Part shown: positions 35,601 through 48,298 of the stretch, piece after piece | How the letters are laid out: each line of letters starts with the position of its first letter | Numbering within the stretch: position 1 is the first letter of the stretch | Source of the DNA: Polytrichum commune | Taxonomy: Eukaryota > Streptophyta > Polytrichopsida > Polytrichales > Polytrichaceae | Direction: 5' to 3' | Assembly (NCBI GenBank): GCA_950295325.1 | Contig: OX485809.1 | Location: forward strand, 5,950,001 to 6,014,000 | Length of the DNA: 64,000 nt | Translations under genes and position numbers: made by a program | Notes under the pieces: generated by a model | The model's input: the letters and a program-made list of their open reading frames with translations, nothing else | Database searches by the model: none | What the model was told of the DNA's origin: nothing

Positions 35601-38139
35601 TCCACATCTGCTGCCGCTGCAATAATCTACAGACATTCGGAACATAAATTTTGATGAAGAGTATCACTTATAATCTATTCAACATCATCAGAAACGACCA
35701 GCTCGATATCTATTTCCTATTCAATAACTCCTCGCCTGACAAAATGAAAACGGAAATGTCTATCAAGACGCCTGGTGACGGAACTGGCTGGGCCATGTTT
35801 TGAGACAGACTACAAAATCGATGCTGACAAGAAGTAAATGTTGGACATGATTGGTTCGTTACAAGAAAAGATTTACTTTTTGGAACTCCAATCATGTGAG
35901 GCCATGACAGACACGTCAAAATGCAAGCAGCCTTTCAACAAAAGTCTGTTCCTCACAATATAGGACATGACAAAAAAGTCTAGCCTTCAGACATTCAATG
36001 TGAGTAGGCAAATTCCCAAGAAAGACTGAAGATCAGAGAAGCATTCGTGCTCACAGAGAAACCAACTAGGGGAGGTTTGTGTTTATCTAGAGACCCATGT
36101 GAGCTTCTTGGGTATGGAGCAGTCAGATGCCTTTGGGACTCCTGAGCTCCACAATATCTAGTAACAAAATCGCTAACCAATAGTAAACACTTACTACACA
36201 CAATGAAACTATCGAGCAGGAGCTGAGACTTAGAAGAGAGTCAGGTGCCTCGCATCTATACACCACTTTTCCCAACTGTAAATTTAATCAGAAATAATAG
36301 TAGTCCATAGGCCAATCTCTTAAATGCAGATAGCGTGGGACAATAAAAAACCAACTCACAGGGTCATAACACTTGAGAAAGCTTTACCTCAGGAGGTGGT
36401 TCTTCAGCCTTGTCTCGATTTACAGCCTTTAAAACTTCAAAAAGCACAGCTGCAGTCTGATAGGCTTTCGCTAGTTGTGCTCTGGAAAGATAAGAAAGTA
36501 CCATCAAATGCAGGCACATCAACAAGGTGGTGATAAACATCTGGAGGTTTAATTGCCCACAATAATCAGCGACCACTTAGAGGTGCAAGCTAAGATTCTG
36601 TAAGTGTGCCTTACGGACCATTTGTAGCACTAAAGCATCAGAGATGGCCAAGTAACAATTAAGCCTCATAGCCTTAAAAAACGTTGATAAAAACAGAGGT
36701 GCGAACAGTAGGATCCACCCTTGCGTGCGGGAATATTTCGTTGCACAGAGACATGCTATTCCGAAACCCCGATGCGCCTAAACCATCAAAACCCTTGCTA
36801 CATAGAAATAATTGATCAAAGCCCTTGCTACATAAAAGCACAACAATGATTGTAGAATCAGCAAAAGACTGCCAATCCCCTCAACATTACAGGACTCCAG
36901 AGCACTTTGACCTCCGCATTCTTCCGAAATTTGTCGTTCAGACAGATTTCAAGGAGAAAACGTAGGTTTAACTCAGGAGCTAAAATAATACAAATACTGT
37001 TAAAATCAGAAATCTGAGAAAATACACATCAAAATAATCACTGATACAAGCCGATTACAGTTGATGATGATCACATCTCTTCACAATACTGTATCCTCTC
37101 GATCCAACAAACATTCCTCAAAATATGCGCCGCACCTGTCTGAGTGTTCAGGTTGCTCAAGAGCCTTCACATAATCGGTGTAATACTGCTGGTAGTAGCT
37201 TTGAATTTCTCGGGCATCACTACGCCGATGGCGTGCTGCAAGCGTTGGCTCATTATCCTGTGTAATATAGTCAAGTTCACAGATAATCATTATTTGCCGA
37301 AATGCGCAATATATCAATAAATATGCCTTCACCATCCATTTTGCGTCACCATTCACTATTCCAATCGAGCCACCTCACTTGTGGCAGGTGAACTAGATGT
37401 CGCCAGAATTGCTGATCACCGGCTTTACTGCCTAGAGACCCAGACACGTCGATGGCGAAAATGCGTGCGAAGTTCATTTAGATTCCTAGAACGCTAAATG
37501 CTCATTTTTAGACGTCCGCCTTGCCTGTCTCTCGTCCATAAGTAGAGTGGAAGAGTGACGTATAACATACTTTCTCAAGCCGCTGCAAAAGCGCTGTTTT
37601 GAATTGCCGCACTCCACGACCACTAGAAGTTGGATCAATCCGATGAGCTTTCTCGAAAGCATGATACCGACCTGCGAGATACCAAGTCCATAAGATCATC
37701 AAAATCCAGGGCTCAGTGCATTGGTATAATAAACTCACTGGAGTACCCCGTGGATGCATGCCACATCATCTAGTGAGTTCAATTTCCTGCTCAATTGAGC
37801 TCGTCGGGAGGAAATTTCTCAACACGATCACGCTCACATTCTAACATCAAAGCAGCAAGAGCGTTGCACAAACCGTTTCCGCACCAGATCCCACACTCAC
37901 ACTCACACTCAAAAGTCGCAATCAAATCGTTACGTGTGGCAATGGTTGCACGTACATAGATACGCAACCCTAGGCCGGGCTGCCTCAATCTCATTTGCCA
38001 CTCGCAGAATTGGCGCGATGGACGCCAACGACGACGGCACCACCTCACTGTCAAAGAGCTCGGTGAGCGCCCCGGTGGTGTACGTGCGTGACAGACGCCT
38101 CTGTACCGGTGTGCTCGTCCCCTCCGCTGAAGATGCCAT
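20627..38139 (-). CDS. Callose synthase (1,3-beta-glucan synthase, GSL/CalS family)
   Basis: GT48 plasma-membrane enzyme that makes callose from UDP-glucose. 42 exons join in phase to 1937 aa, the usual family length: 37956-38139, 37571-37671, 37136-37257, 36388-36481, 35516-35626, 35287-35409, 34697-34789, 34239-34330, 33817-33943, 33318-33455, 33041-33117, 32816-32903, 31998-32147, 31387-31504, 30864-31198, 30672-30724, 30382-30442, 30111-30192, 29919-29968, 29692-29778, 29223-29348, 29018-29115, 28637-28721, 28095-28261, 27820-27943, 27541-27650, 27272-27398, 27004-27155, 26274-26383, 25852-25986, 25648-25716, 25221-25410, 24835-25066, 24391-24506, 23988-24071, 23492-23604, 23013-23242, 22174-22781, 21851-22040, 21686-21736, 21303-21485, 20627-20854. 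A Vta1-like region (residues ~40-170), an FKS1 domain-1 block ([16 protein letters not shown], ~320) and the glucan-synthase domain (~1040-1720, with [24 protein letters not shown] and [11 protein letters not shown]) are present, with two membrane clusters. It ends [15 protein letters not shown]. Start ATG is 38137-38139. Two introns use GC-AG. The CalS1-5-like clade is a guess. Confidence 0.96.
32574..32649. other. Hairpin in callose synthase intron 12
   Basis: Two 28-nt arms (32574-32601 and 32622-32649) are inverted copies with about four mismatches, all in one block, and enclose a 20-nt loop. This could be a small-RNA foldback or a tiny MITE. Its role is unknown. Confidence 0.6.
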
Positions 38140-38998
38140 CCCTGCTCCTGCTCCAACTCCAGCTCCGCTCCGCTCCCTCACCTTCGCTCCCGCTCCCACT
38201 CGCAAGCAGGAGCGCCCTCACTTCCTCCCCGCCTCAATCATTGCATTATTGACCCCTCTCACTCTCTCTCTCTCTCTCCACACCAACACCAAACCAGAAA
38301 AGTACACCAAAACACCGAAAACTAAAAGCAACACTAAACCGAAACCCGACGCGCTGAGGCTCCTACAACCTCTTCCGGAACCTGTTAGAGCCTTTCAGCA
38401 GCTTAAGAAGCGGCGTCGGAGCTCCTGCGGCCGCAATGAGGCTGCGATCGCAGCATTTCCACAAAACAGCAAGCAGTCAGCTCCTCCACCTCCTCCGCCA
38501 AACAGTTCTCTACGTTCGTTCATACTGCTCCCTAATGACGCCCCGGAGAAGGTGCGCTCGCTTTTAGGTTCTCCCCTTCAACGGGCGTACGCTAACCAGG
38601 CGCCAAACCAGGCTACTGCGCCGTAGCCCTGCCGCGCCGTTCAAACTCACTGTCTCCTCTCGCCTGACGCCGACTGGGTTTTACTCCGGGTTAGGGAACT
38701 GCGCTCGCAGCCAGGAGAACCAGGCGGTGAACGGCGCTCTGACGATGGGGCGCCAAACCACGGTAGGGGAACTGTAACGATGCCCCGCCGTCCAAACCCA
38801 CTGTCCCGACCTCACCTCACTGGCTTAATTCCCCCAGGTGGGGAACTGCGCGTTAGTTTAAGGGAACCAGGCGGTGAACGGCTCTCTGACAAACGGCACC
38901 TCTGTCCGCGGAGTCCGATTGGTACGAACGACCCGACCCCGCAGGGCTCGGTCACTCGCAATTTTTGAAAGAGGGCCCTAGACTTACTAGTAAGTAGC
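38140..38998. other. Callose synthase promoter and 5' flank, GC-rich
   Basis: This region holds the promoter and 5' UTR of the callose synthase gene on the minus strand, with a CT repeat at 38262-38280. A plus-strand open frame (to 38625) overlaps the first exon antisense and looks compositional, but part of it (38395-38480) matches the flank of the pseudogene at 58963-59035. Two similar GGGGAACTGCGC... AACCAGGCGGTGAACGGC units occur near 38690 and 38840. Confidence 0.5.
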
Positions 38999-39092
38999 TT
39001 CGGTAGGTCGGTCGGTAGGTAGGTACTAGGTAGGTAGGTACTAGGTAGGTAGGTACTAGGTAGGTAGGTGGGTGGGTGGGTAGGTAGGTCTG
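38999..39092. repeat. GGTA-type microsatellite
   Basis: Runs of GGTA/GGTAGGTACTA units with a GGTG stretch. Confidence 0.9.
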
Positions 39093-39254
39093 CCTACGAC
39101 GCGTAGGATAGTAAGTTCACCAATATATTTTTGTTGTGCAGTATTTATTACATCTTGTACTATAATTGCAGATCGAGTCACAGCTTTGGAAGTCGGTTCG
39201 CACCACAAATTATCTTACGATTTATTTGTTCTATTTTTGATTTAGGAAGAGATG

Positions 39255-39490
39255 TAGGGGTCTAAGGGGTGGTCTCTGAAATGGGCCAAATGTTTGGCAG
39301 CCAACCAGAACCGGTTACATGTGTGTTGTGATTCATTGGTGTTAGTAACTCACTTTAATACGTGAAGCCCAGTTGTAAGTGAGTGTTGATCTAAAGCGGT
39401 TCATGAAACAAGCCAAAGTTTGGTTGTGGTTAGACAACCAACCGGAATTAACCACGTGTGCACGAGGGCACGACGCTCTTGCAACTCACC
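39255..39490. repeat. Dispersed repeat, copy B
   Basis: Aligns with 8575-8810 in the same orientation. It contains two half-units beginning near 39273 and 39403 (GGGCCAAATGTTTGG and AGCCAAAGTTTGG). Confidence 0.55.
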
Positions 39491-40381
39491 GTTCTTTCTT
39501 TTTTTTTCTTTTTTCCTTTTACATCTCAAAATGCAACTTACTGACCATTGTTTTAGCTTGTGTGGAGCCTTATATTTCGAAGTTTGATACATTTCCACCA
39601 CTAACTCAACGTCTGCATTGATATGTGCAACTAAGTTGCCCCACGCTAATTCACATAAACGTTACTCGGCGTTCGGTTTTCATTAGGTGGGCCCTCATAA
39701 TATAACAATCGTATGCTCAAAAAGATGCACATGGATACTCATATTCAAATTAAGCTCCCATCATCCCATTATTATATTTTGAGGACCACATCGATGGGTA
39801 ATATTATTTAATGACATCCCATACCATTCTGAATATTTTTACCAAGTTAATAAGTATACACAAGTTATTTGTTCATCGTGGTTGCTATACAAATGAATTA
39901 CCAAAAGTTATAACTCTATGTGATCCAATCTTGACCCAAGGTCATTTGCATGGATATAGAGGCAATATATTTGCAAAGGCACTCTAATTGCACACATTAG
40001 TGTAGCGAACGACTCGTTCAACATTGACTCAATTCACAATCCAAAAATTTGGGAATTCTATGTAGAAACAATAACTTTAAAATAAACTCATTGTCTGGTA
40101 TGCATGATTTAGATTAAATTCAGTGTCGTAGTAGTATGATGCGATTGAATCAATGTTATTCGGTGTCGGTTATGAATCCATAAGTTTGCGATGGTTTGAT
40201 ACATGTGTCACAAGCATCCTCGTGTTTAATGCTTTATGATATTTCCCCATATTTTAGGCTAGGTGCAGCAAGGTTCCTCAATTTTTATTCAATTGTGGAA
40301 AATATGTAAATAGTGTCATATTTTAAAGTACGGTGGCCTAGGTTCCGTACTATGGACTGGCATGCTCGTCATGAAGGTCCA
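39491..40381. other. Intergenic, nothing recognised
   Basis: AT-rich, with no supported gene or bounded element. Confidence 0.6.
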
Positions 40382-40633
40382 AGGCTAGACACCCACCTCT
40401 TCAAGTTTACCCCACCCACCAACATTACCAAGGTAGAGGAGGTCCAGTAACAACTTGACCCCCATAGATTCACAATTGATTCATCTCAAAACCTAACCTA
40501 ATTCGTGATCTTTTACACTGATTCCGAAGTCAAACCATCTCAAGAAAAATCAGTTACTAGCTAGACGAGTTCATCTTGGGTAATGTTGACTGGGGAAGAG
40601 AGCCGCTCAAAGAGGTTGGTGTCTAGCTAGCCC
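40382..40633. mobile_element. Short MITE of the GGCTAGACACC family
   Basis: The left end GGCTAGACACCCACCTCTT and the right end AAGAGGTTGGTGTCTAGC are inverted copies. Length ~252 bp, matching the relative at 53259-54018 once its nested insertion is subtracted. Non-coding. Confidence 0.6.
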
Positions 40634-41223
40634 TAACCATCATGGACTCGCTTTTTACATTGAATCACCCCACAAGTTGGTGGCTATAACGGCCTCCTAT
40701 ATATGCGACCCGAACCACTTGGACCAGTTGAATAAGTAAATGCCAATTTGTTGGCTCTTTCATCCACCGCCTAAGTATGGTGGCACACATCCCGAGCAAT
40801 TGCCGACTACTAGTCCACCCCGGGTACGGCTCTACATTTTTCCGTCCATCCACCCATCCATCCATCCACCCGATCTAGCGGCCTTTCATGGGGACCCTTT
40901 ATTAGCATGGTGCAATGGTGGACCAATTTTTGCTCCTTATCGGGCACATAAGCTTAGCTTGTCGGAGGGGAGCCGACTTGATCTCGTGAGTGTGCGACAC
41001 ATTCTATGTAATATTCCGATACACGACTACCTAGTGGATTGGTGTTGTGATCTACATTGCCCTAGTCGTGACCTAGTATTCGGTGTGTGGCATTGTTTTA
41101 CTCTTCTTCTTCTTCTTCTTTTGTGGGGGGGGGGGGGAGAAAACAAAATTTCCAAAATGATAGGATTTCTTTACTATTCCTTTAGTAAAAAAATTGAATT
41201 TTAGAACATAACATTATTGAGAT
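40634..41223. other. Intergenic, nothing recognised
   Basis: Contains a CCAT/CCAC microsatellite at 40842-40870, a CTT run near 41101-41121 and a 13-G run at ~41125. Open frames here have no recognisable content. Confidence 0.55.
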
Positions 41224-41224
41224 C

Positions 41225-41343
41225 CATAACATTGTTCTGCGGGACTGGCAGTATTCCAGAAAATATTTGCCACATTCAGATCGGATGTGCAAATACAAGG
41301 AATATTCTCTAGAGTGTTGTTAGTCCCGCATAATAATGTTATG
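41225..41343. mobile_element. 119-bp near-complete foldback element
   Basis: CATAACATTGTTCTGCGGGACT at 41225-41246 pairs with AGTCCCGCATAATAATGTTATG ending at 41343. The inner parts (TATTCC...TATTTGCCACATTC and its inverse) pair as well, so nearly the whole 119 bp folds into one long hairpin. It is either a foldback MITE or a small-RNA precursor. Confidence 0.6.
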
Positions 41344-42605
41344 AACACAACTCGTGTCGAGATAAAGAAAACGAAAATCACAACACATTTGACACTTTGG
41401 TATCTAATTTCTAGCATATTTGGTAGTCAGCAAGAGTTGGTGTCTTAGGAGAGCATACATATGCATTGGAGAATAGTGCAAATATTGTAAGTGAGTAGAG
41501 TATAGAGATCCGATTGACCTCATGACCCAACTTTTGAATATGGACATAGAGTTTAAATGTGGCTCAATGTGGACCTATGATTTGACTGACCACATCATGG
41601 TAGACTTGAAAACGGTTATTTGCATTGGCTACAATGACATTCATGAAAGGAATCAATTTGTATGAATTACATCCAATGAATGAAAGAGTCTTTCATGACT
41701 TCATTAAGCAAGAACATTTTTTCTATACAAATATTGGGGGCCTAATTTTTTCTGCAAGTCTTTCTTCCACATATACACAAGCTTAGTGTTACACTTGTAT
41801 TTGATTTTTCATATCGTGTGCATACATTTTTCTCCTGGGGTGGACTCAATATTGGAAACCAAAATGATGTGCGTGGCAATACAAGCAATCATTGACGATT
41901 ATTACCATATGACAACAATAGATGATAATAACACATACGTTGTTGAAAGAAAAGAAAAAAAGAAAAAAAGAAAACTCTAAACCTTGGGGGCTTCTTTAGT
42001 ACATCTACCTTTACTTCAAAGTTCTCTATAGCCTTTTTAAAATGTACACATTAGAAATAAAGAACACCTCTCCCTTATGTAAACAATGTACGCTAATGCC
42101 TCAAATAACACCCCTTCTTACATTCACGTTAGTTTGTACGTTGTATGAAGAGTCCCTCGGATTTTATTTATACATTCTTAGCTATCATTTTGTGCGTACA
42201 CCCCTTTTTTTGTTCACTGAAAGAATTGTATAAAGAGGCATTGAAATGAAAGCGTTGCACACATGTGATGTATGGTTTTAGTGAAGGATGCAACCCCTAG
42301 GCAACATAACATAGACATGGACCAATAGATGTATGACATTTTATAAATCTAAGAGAGCCACACATTAGAATTCGGAGGATGCTAATTACATATTTAGGAG
42401 GACAAGCTTGTGGGTGAATATACATGTTCGGTTTTGGAGGAAAATATGACAATTGTATCCCGATAAACACACAAACATTTTTGCTACTGAATATTATATG
42501 GGCCTAAGTACCAAAATGTCAACGCAGTCTCAAATTTTGGCAATGAACAAACGTTCTTATTTTTGGCTCCACCATATGATGTAAAAACTCCCAACTTAAC
42601 TCTTA
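41344..42605. other. Intergenic, nothing recognised
   Basis: AT-rich, with no supported gene. Confidence 0.6.
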
Positions 42606-43106
42606 GGGCCACTTCACACACGAGACCGAGAGCCCGTGACCATTACACTTCAAGCACTCTCATTGGTGGAAAAGACGGAGCCGGTCCAACTTCACTTCAC
42701 ACTACACTTGAGGGACCAATGGAATCTGTGAATGCAAGATGGATGTAAAGTCTACATGATATCCTACATGGCATCAAATGGATCATGTGTTCATGGTCAC
42801 TTGGACTATTTTCAATGAACCACCTCTTGAAGGTAAGCTTAACACGCAACTGGGAGACCATGGCACTCCGAATGCTCACAACCGTTGGTTTTATCTATTT
42901 TATCATGTGCGAGGATTCGCATGAAAATCAATTTATTGAAATAGCGTTTTGTTAAGGGCCCAGTCACATATGACTTCACAGTACACTTGACGATCCGTGA
43001 CCACACTAGATGATTTTGGAGGTGTCTTGGGATGGGCTTTGGACACTTTCTTTTGGGCTCTCACAATCTCATGGTCACGGCTCTTGGCTCGTGTGTGAAG
43101 TGGCCC
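42606..43106. mobile_element. Harbinger/Tourist-like MITE, TSD TTA
   Basis: 501 bp bounded by TTA at 42603-42605 and 43107-43109. The terminal inverted repeats begin GGGCCACTTCACACACGAG and extend ~38 bp with few mismatches. GGGCC ends with a TWA 3-bp target duplication are typical of PIF/Harbinger-type MITEs. No transposase is present. Same family as 53505-54004. Confidence 0.8.
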
Positions 43107-44708
43107 TTAATGTGCTCATGTCAAGCGGAACATGTCAACAAATCCTTGGTCATTTCATTTAGTTGTAAGTTAACTTAGCCCGTTGGAAGCTCAAGTTGTC
43201 ATAATTGGAAACGGTTCCTTGATTGTTGTGGAACGAGCTCTATGGAATGCGAGCTAAAGCTACTTTTAGGTCTATTTTCAGGCCGATGAAGTTGCACGCA
43301 AATCAACAATGCATCATCCTTGGCTTACTAACACACGTTGTCGTGGTCAAATGCTTACCTATATGAATCTTTTGTATAAGTTATACTAACAAAGAGTGAA
43401 CCACTTATATCTCATGTGGAGCCACCTCCTATCGTATGGATTTCCACTCGATAGGGGCTCCCCGCATAAGAGTGGGCCCCAAAGCCGCTTTTATTGCCAC
43501 TCAATTAAATACAAGGAAACGGCCGGGCCATAGCGCTCTACCCTAAACCTTCATCAATGTTTACTTTCCGAAAGCAAGTTTTGTGTTGACTCCGAATCTA
43601 CATGTAACTAGACTAGGGGTTGGTTTTATAACGCCTACCGAGGGGGTAATAGTGAATTCATGCCCATTATAAGTTGGTTCTTGATTCATTCCACTTCAAG
43701 CTCCTGCTCCGATCAGACCGAACTTTTGTCCGGTTCTAGTTGTGAAATTGTTGGGGATCATGTTGAGAAACAGAGGTTGGCCCACCACTTTTCACATGAT
43801 TACAGTCGGAAATGCCAACGGATGGTGCCAAAAGTGGCCGGTGTGATCAGCCCCTCACTATTGTAGATTGGTGTGGGGTCTTTGATCCCATTTTAACATT
43901 TAATTATTTAAAAAATTGCAACCACTTACATTTAGAATCAACGTTTTCATTCCTCTCTCCCTTGGGTTGTCATGCCCCTTGGTAGAATTTGTAAACATTC
44001 ATCCATATCAAACATCTAGGTTTCACATTCATTGCAACCAATGTTAGGGCGAGAAGACCTATCGTGCTACGCATTCCTTATACACAACATTCTTAAGTGA
44101 GTTTGTCAATGGAGATGTCTTACTTGCATTGTCATCACACATGGCAGTGCACTTGCTTTTAGTAAATTATATTAGAATTTGGTTCAAAATCAAATGTGTT
44201 TGCACTATCTTGATTTCTACATTGTAAATTACAATATGCCCATGTTTTAACACACTATGCACAAAACAACATGAAATAGCATGTATGTTGGAGGGGAATT
44301 TTATTGTATAGATAGTCCGACATCATATGAAGTTAATGCCATGATCTCATGTGGATTGTCTGTGACAAAACTCTTGGTAAATTTTGACTAGGTCTCCTAT
44401 AAAATCCCAAATTACCTCATAGATGTTGTTCATAAATGTTGAGAGTTGAAGCTCTTGTTTAGTGGACCCCAAGCCAATGGTATTATAAACATGCTTTGGC
44501 TTGTTACAAATCCTCTTTCGTTTGACACCATCCCTCGTTTTCGAATCTCACTTTTAAGGTAGATGGGACTATAGTGCTTAGTTTTTATTTATGAACTACC
44601 CCAATTCTCCTAGGATAAGAAACATGCGATTAGTAGGAGATGGTTAAAATCCAAATCGAGGTGGCAACAACTTTCTTGAAACTTTTTAGAACTCGTATGA
44701 ATATCATA
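43107..44708. other. Intergenic, nothing recognised
   Basis: No gene supported. Short palindromic pieces such as CCTATCG...CGATAGG near 43430-43455 were noted. Confidence 0.55.
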
Positions 44709-44721
44709 TTCTATATCAAAG

Positions 44722-44864
44722 CCCAGTTTCTATAGTGCCCACCCTGAGAGGGGTTAGTAGTCCTGCACCACTGATATTATGTCCACTGGACATAATATCA
44801 AGGGTGGGTCGAACGGGCATTTCAATCATGTTGATCCCATCAGGGGTCAGCGTTTCTTCTCTCT
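44722..44864 (+). mobile_element. Short SINE relative with 13-bp target-site duplication
   Basis: 143 bp flanked by perfect ttctatatcaaag at 44709-44721 and 44865-44877. The CTATAGTGCCCACCCTGAG block matches CTATAGTGCCCATCCTCGA of the 6884-7248 SINE, and the 3' end GTTTCTTCTCTC recalls its pyrimidine-rich tail. The tRNA-like head is missing. Inside is a perfect hairpin with 13-bp arms and a 3-nt loop at 44769-44797. Confidence 0.7.
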
Positions 44865-44877
44865 TTCTATATCAAAG

Positions 44878-47800
44878 TGAAGGTTGTTGTGCTTAGTAAA
44901 CAATCATATATTCACCACTCCCCCACTCCCCGATTTTGTTGACAATTGAACATATAATGGTTATCATATTTTGAACATACAGTCCAATCTCTCTTAAATA
45001 CACATCTTTTTGGTATCCGTTTTTGGAGCCACACCTAACGACATACCACGCAAAAATAGATGCTTTATATGATGAGTAATTGTTTTAGGCACGTCTACCT
45101 TAGAGGCTGAACACTTTACATATGCACAAACTAAGCATCCATAGTTGACTGGGTTCACTCAACCACTCACCAAGGTCATGTAACGCTGAAATGGATGAGA
45201 TCCATAGTTTTTTGGCGAAAGGAGTTGAAGTTTATGTGGTGGCAGCTTGTGATAGATGACCCTCGTAAGAATTTTGATAATTGTCAAAGCTAAGTATTAA
45301 CATTCAGACGAGCAATTATGAATTAACATATAGATCAACCGTGTGTTACCTTAAACTTTACCGTCTCAAGATTTATAACAATTTTCATATTCTTGAATTC
45401 TAAAAAATATATTTCTCCTTAGAATGTGTTTCTCTTCGCAAGAAAAAGATAACCATGTTATTACTCCTCCTAAAAAAAGCTTGAAACCTCTTATTTTATC
45501 AGTTTTAAATGCCTCGACCTTGTCGAAGGGATTGTTGTCGAAGATCTCAAATAGTTGGAGATGTGGATGAAAGCTTGCTAAACCCTACTCCTAAAGATTG
45601 CATGTTGAAGTGCTCCACTCAAGCTCAAGCATAAAGGAGGCCTTAGGTCAACTTATGGCCATGCACAAACTTAAAAAGTGCTCGTGAAGCCCGGCCAAAA
45701 AGCGCATGCAGTGTATTATTACCATGAAATTCTCGGGAGTCGTGCACCCACTTTAAGGTGTTGGAGCCGGGAAAGAACAAGTTGATTCGTTTCTCATTAT
45801 GGTTTTTGCATGAGTTTCAATGCCGGAGAAGCCCATCATTTTTCAATGTGCATGGCCATGCTACATGTCCGTTTTTCGATTGTTAGGATGACCACAAATG
45901 AAGGCACTTTTGTGCGTGAGTGGCCTCACAACACCGTTGTCGTGGATTGGAATTGAAACCGGGTGGTTACACTCAATAAAAGAGGCAACCTTGGAGACCA
46001 AGCTCTCTAAGGTCAAAGTTTTGTTTTTGGTGTTTTTGAATTAAAATTTGTAACTTTAGTTTACTGAACTCCGTTTCAAAGGTGACGTTTTTGTATGTGA
46101 ATGACCTCCCCTTCGACCAGAACTTGTCCCCAACACCAAATGGATGTATATACTATTGCGTTTCCGATGCGTGGCCAAAGCATGTCGGACTGCGGGGAGA
46201 CATGATAAAACATTCACACATAATGAATTGAAATGAAATAGATTCTAAAGTCTATGAAGTTGACATGCTTATAGGACTAGAGGTACATCATGATGGTGTT
46301 AAATTGCTAATTCTCTAGAACATTGTAGTTAGGATTTGGATACGACAAAAACCAAGGAAACGCTTAGGGAATGACTTAAAAGGTGATTCTTATAGGTGTC
46401 TCATATAGGTTTTATTGGGACTATCGTAAGGTTGTATTATGTTATTTCATGTTTTCGAATTACAATTCATTCTTTTTAGCACAGGGATTACAAATCATTC
46501 AACCACAATACACACATTTGTGATATTCACTCAATCTCACTATATTTTCCTAGGCAATAGTTTGGCAATGAGTTCATTTTAATTTGGACCAAGTGCGGTG
46601 CACAAGTATAGGCACAATCATCAACAATAGTCTTGCATAAGTATCCCATTCGAGTCTTTCTCTACCAAAGCCAAGGGCAATTTGGTATAGTCAATAGTCT
46701 TATTTTAATTAATCATTTGAAATATAACATGAAAATGCAGTGTGGTCGTCCTTCCAAGATTCTCCGTCTTCCTTCATTATATCTCAATTTAATTACACAA
46801 TCAAACACTGGCCTTGGCCAAAGTAACCATGATGTCCATAAATCACAACAATAAGCCAAACCACAACATGGTTAACATTTATGGTCCTTTATTTCTTCCC
46901 TTTTAAGTGAGAAACTCAATTTTAATCTCTCGAACAATTACTCAATTAAATATTCCTTCTATTGATTATGTCTCAAGACTATTGATTAATGTATCCAATC
47001 AACACATCTTTATTAATCCATGATTACCACTCCAACATATCATAATGTATTCATGGCATTTTTCACATGAAACTCTCATACTCACTATGATTAGGCCACT
47101 TAGTATCTTCATCATCTCAACCTCTTCATCTTCTCTCGCAAGGCGATGGTCATTTGGTTGTCCCTTCAAACTCTTTCCTACCAAGGGTTAGGAAGGCAAA
47201 TTAACATGTAACTCTTACTTAGACAAGCCCATGGCCCTCGCAACTCCCAACTCCCTTTGTCATGCATATCATCAATCAATTGCAAGGCATTTGTTGTAGG
47301 AGGAGGTCCTCTGTATAATTAACTAGACTATGACCTCACCTAATTTTTCATACTCTATACATTGGTTTTTCAAACGTTCTATCAAGAGACATTACTCTAT
47401 TACCACAACGACAATAGTCTCTCCTCAACAAAGAAATGTTTGGATAGTTATTACAATCCAACAAGGCTACTATGTCTCCCTCAATTCACAAAAAATAGAC
47501 AATATGTATTTTAATAAGAGTTTATTAATATAAGATGACACAATAAAAAAACAATGAATCACTCCTTGTTCATCGAGCATAGTAAATTACAATTTGACTT
47601 CAAGTCTATATTTATGTGGTCTAAAAATAACTACAGTTCAATACATCCACTCTATAATCACTATCAAAAGACCTTTAATAATTCAAACAATTGCCTTGCT
47701 ACCAATGAATCACTATTTGTGTAGAAGGACATATCTCCAGTTATTTTCAATGTTTCCACAAGAGAGAGAGTATCTATCTATCTATCTATCTACCTATCTA

Positions 47801-48298
47801 TATAACCACCTATATAACCACCTATATAACCACCTAATCTCAAAGCTTCCACCCCTAAGTACCTTTCAATCAACAAATGTGGATTCCAACCTACACACCC
47901 TTTTCAATCAGGCTATATTCTTTGCAACTTCTACTTTTTGATAATTCCAAGACAATAGCCTTTTTAGATTGTTCAATTACAATCTTCTAGTTCCCTTGAG
48001 ATCATGTTCACATTGAAATCCAATTAACACCACAAGTAATAGAGTGCAATGGTCTCATTAAGATAGAGGCTAAACATCCACTTGATGGTCCAATTAGAAG
48101 AAAGACTTTAGACTACCTAGAGTGCATTCGAACGCAAAGTGTGATTTGTTTTCAATTGCATATTCATAACATAATTGGGATAATCTTTTGTCCCTAGAGA
48201 CGAGACATGTGAGAATATCTCTCATCCACCTAACACAAAAATTTCACCCCCCTATAGGCTTATCGTTGATTGATCTCAAGTTACTGGATCTGGTCCAA
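44878..48298. other. Intergenic, nothing recognised
   Basis: AT-rich, without supported genes. Microsatellite-like TATC/TACC units and an ATATAACCACCT triplet repeat lie at 47772-47835. Confidence 0.55.

Noticed and set aside
37934-38626. 230-codon plus-strand open frame upstream of callose synthase
   Set aside because: It overlaps callose synthase exon 1 antisense and is Pro/Thr/Lys-rich from GC- and CT-rich promoter DNA. No domain is recognised. Only the short conserved patch at 38395-38480 is kept as a finding.
40740-41204. 154-codon plus-strand frame
   Set aside because: It includes a CCAT microsatellite, a CTT run and a G-run, with no recognisable motif and no splice-linked neighbours.
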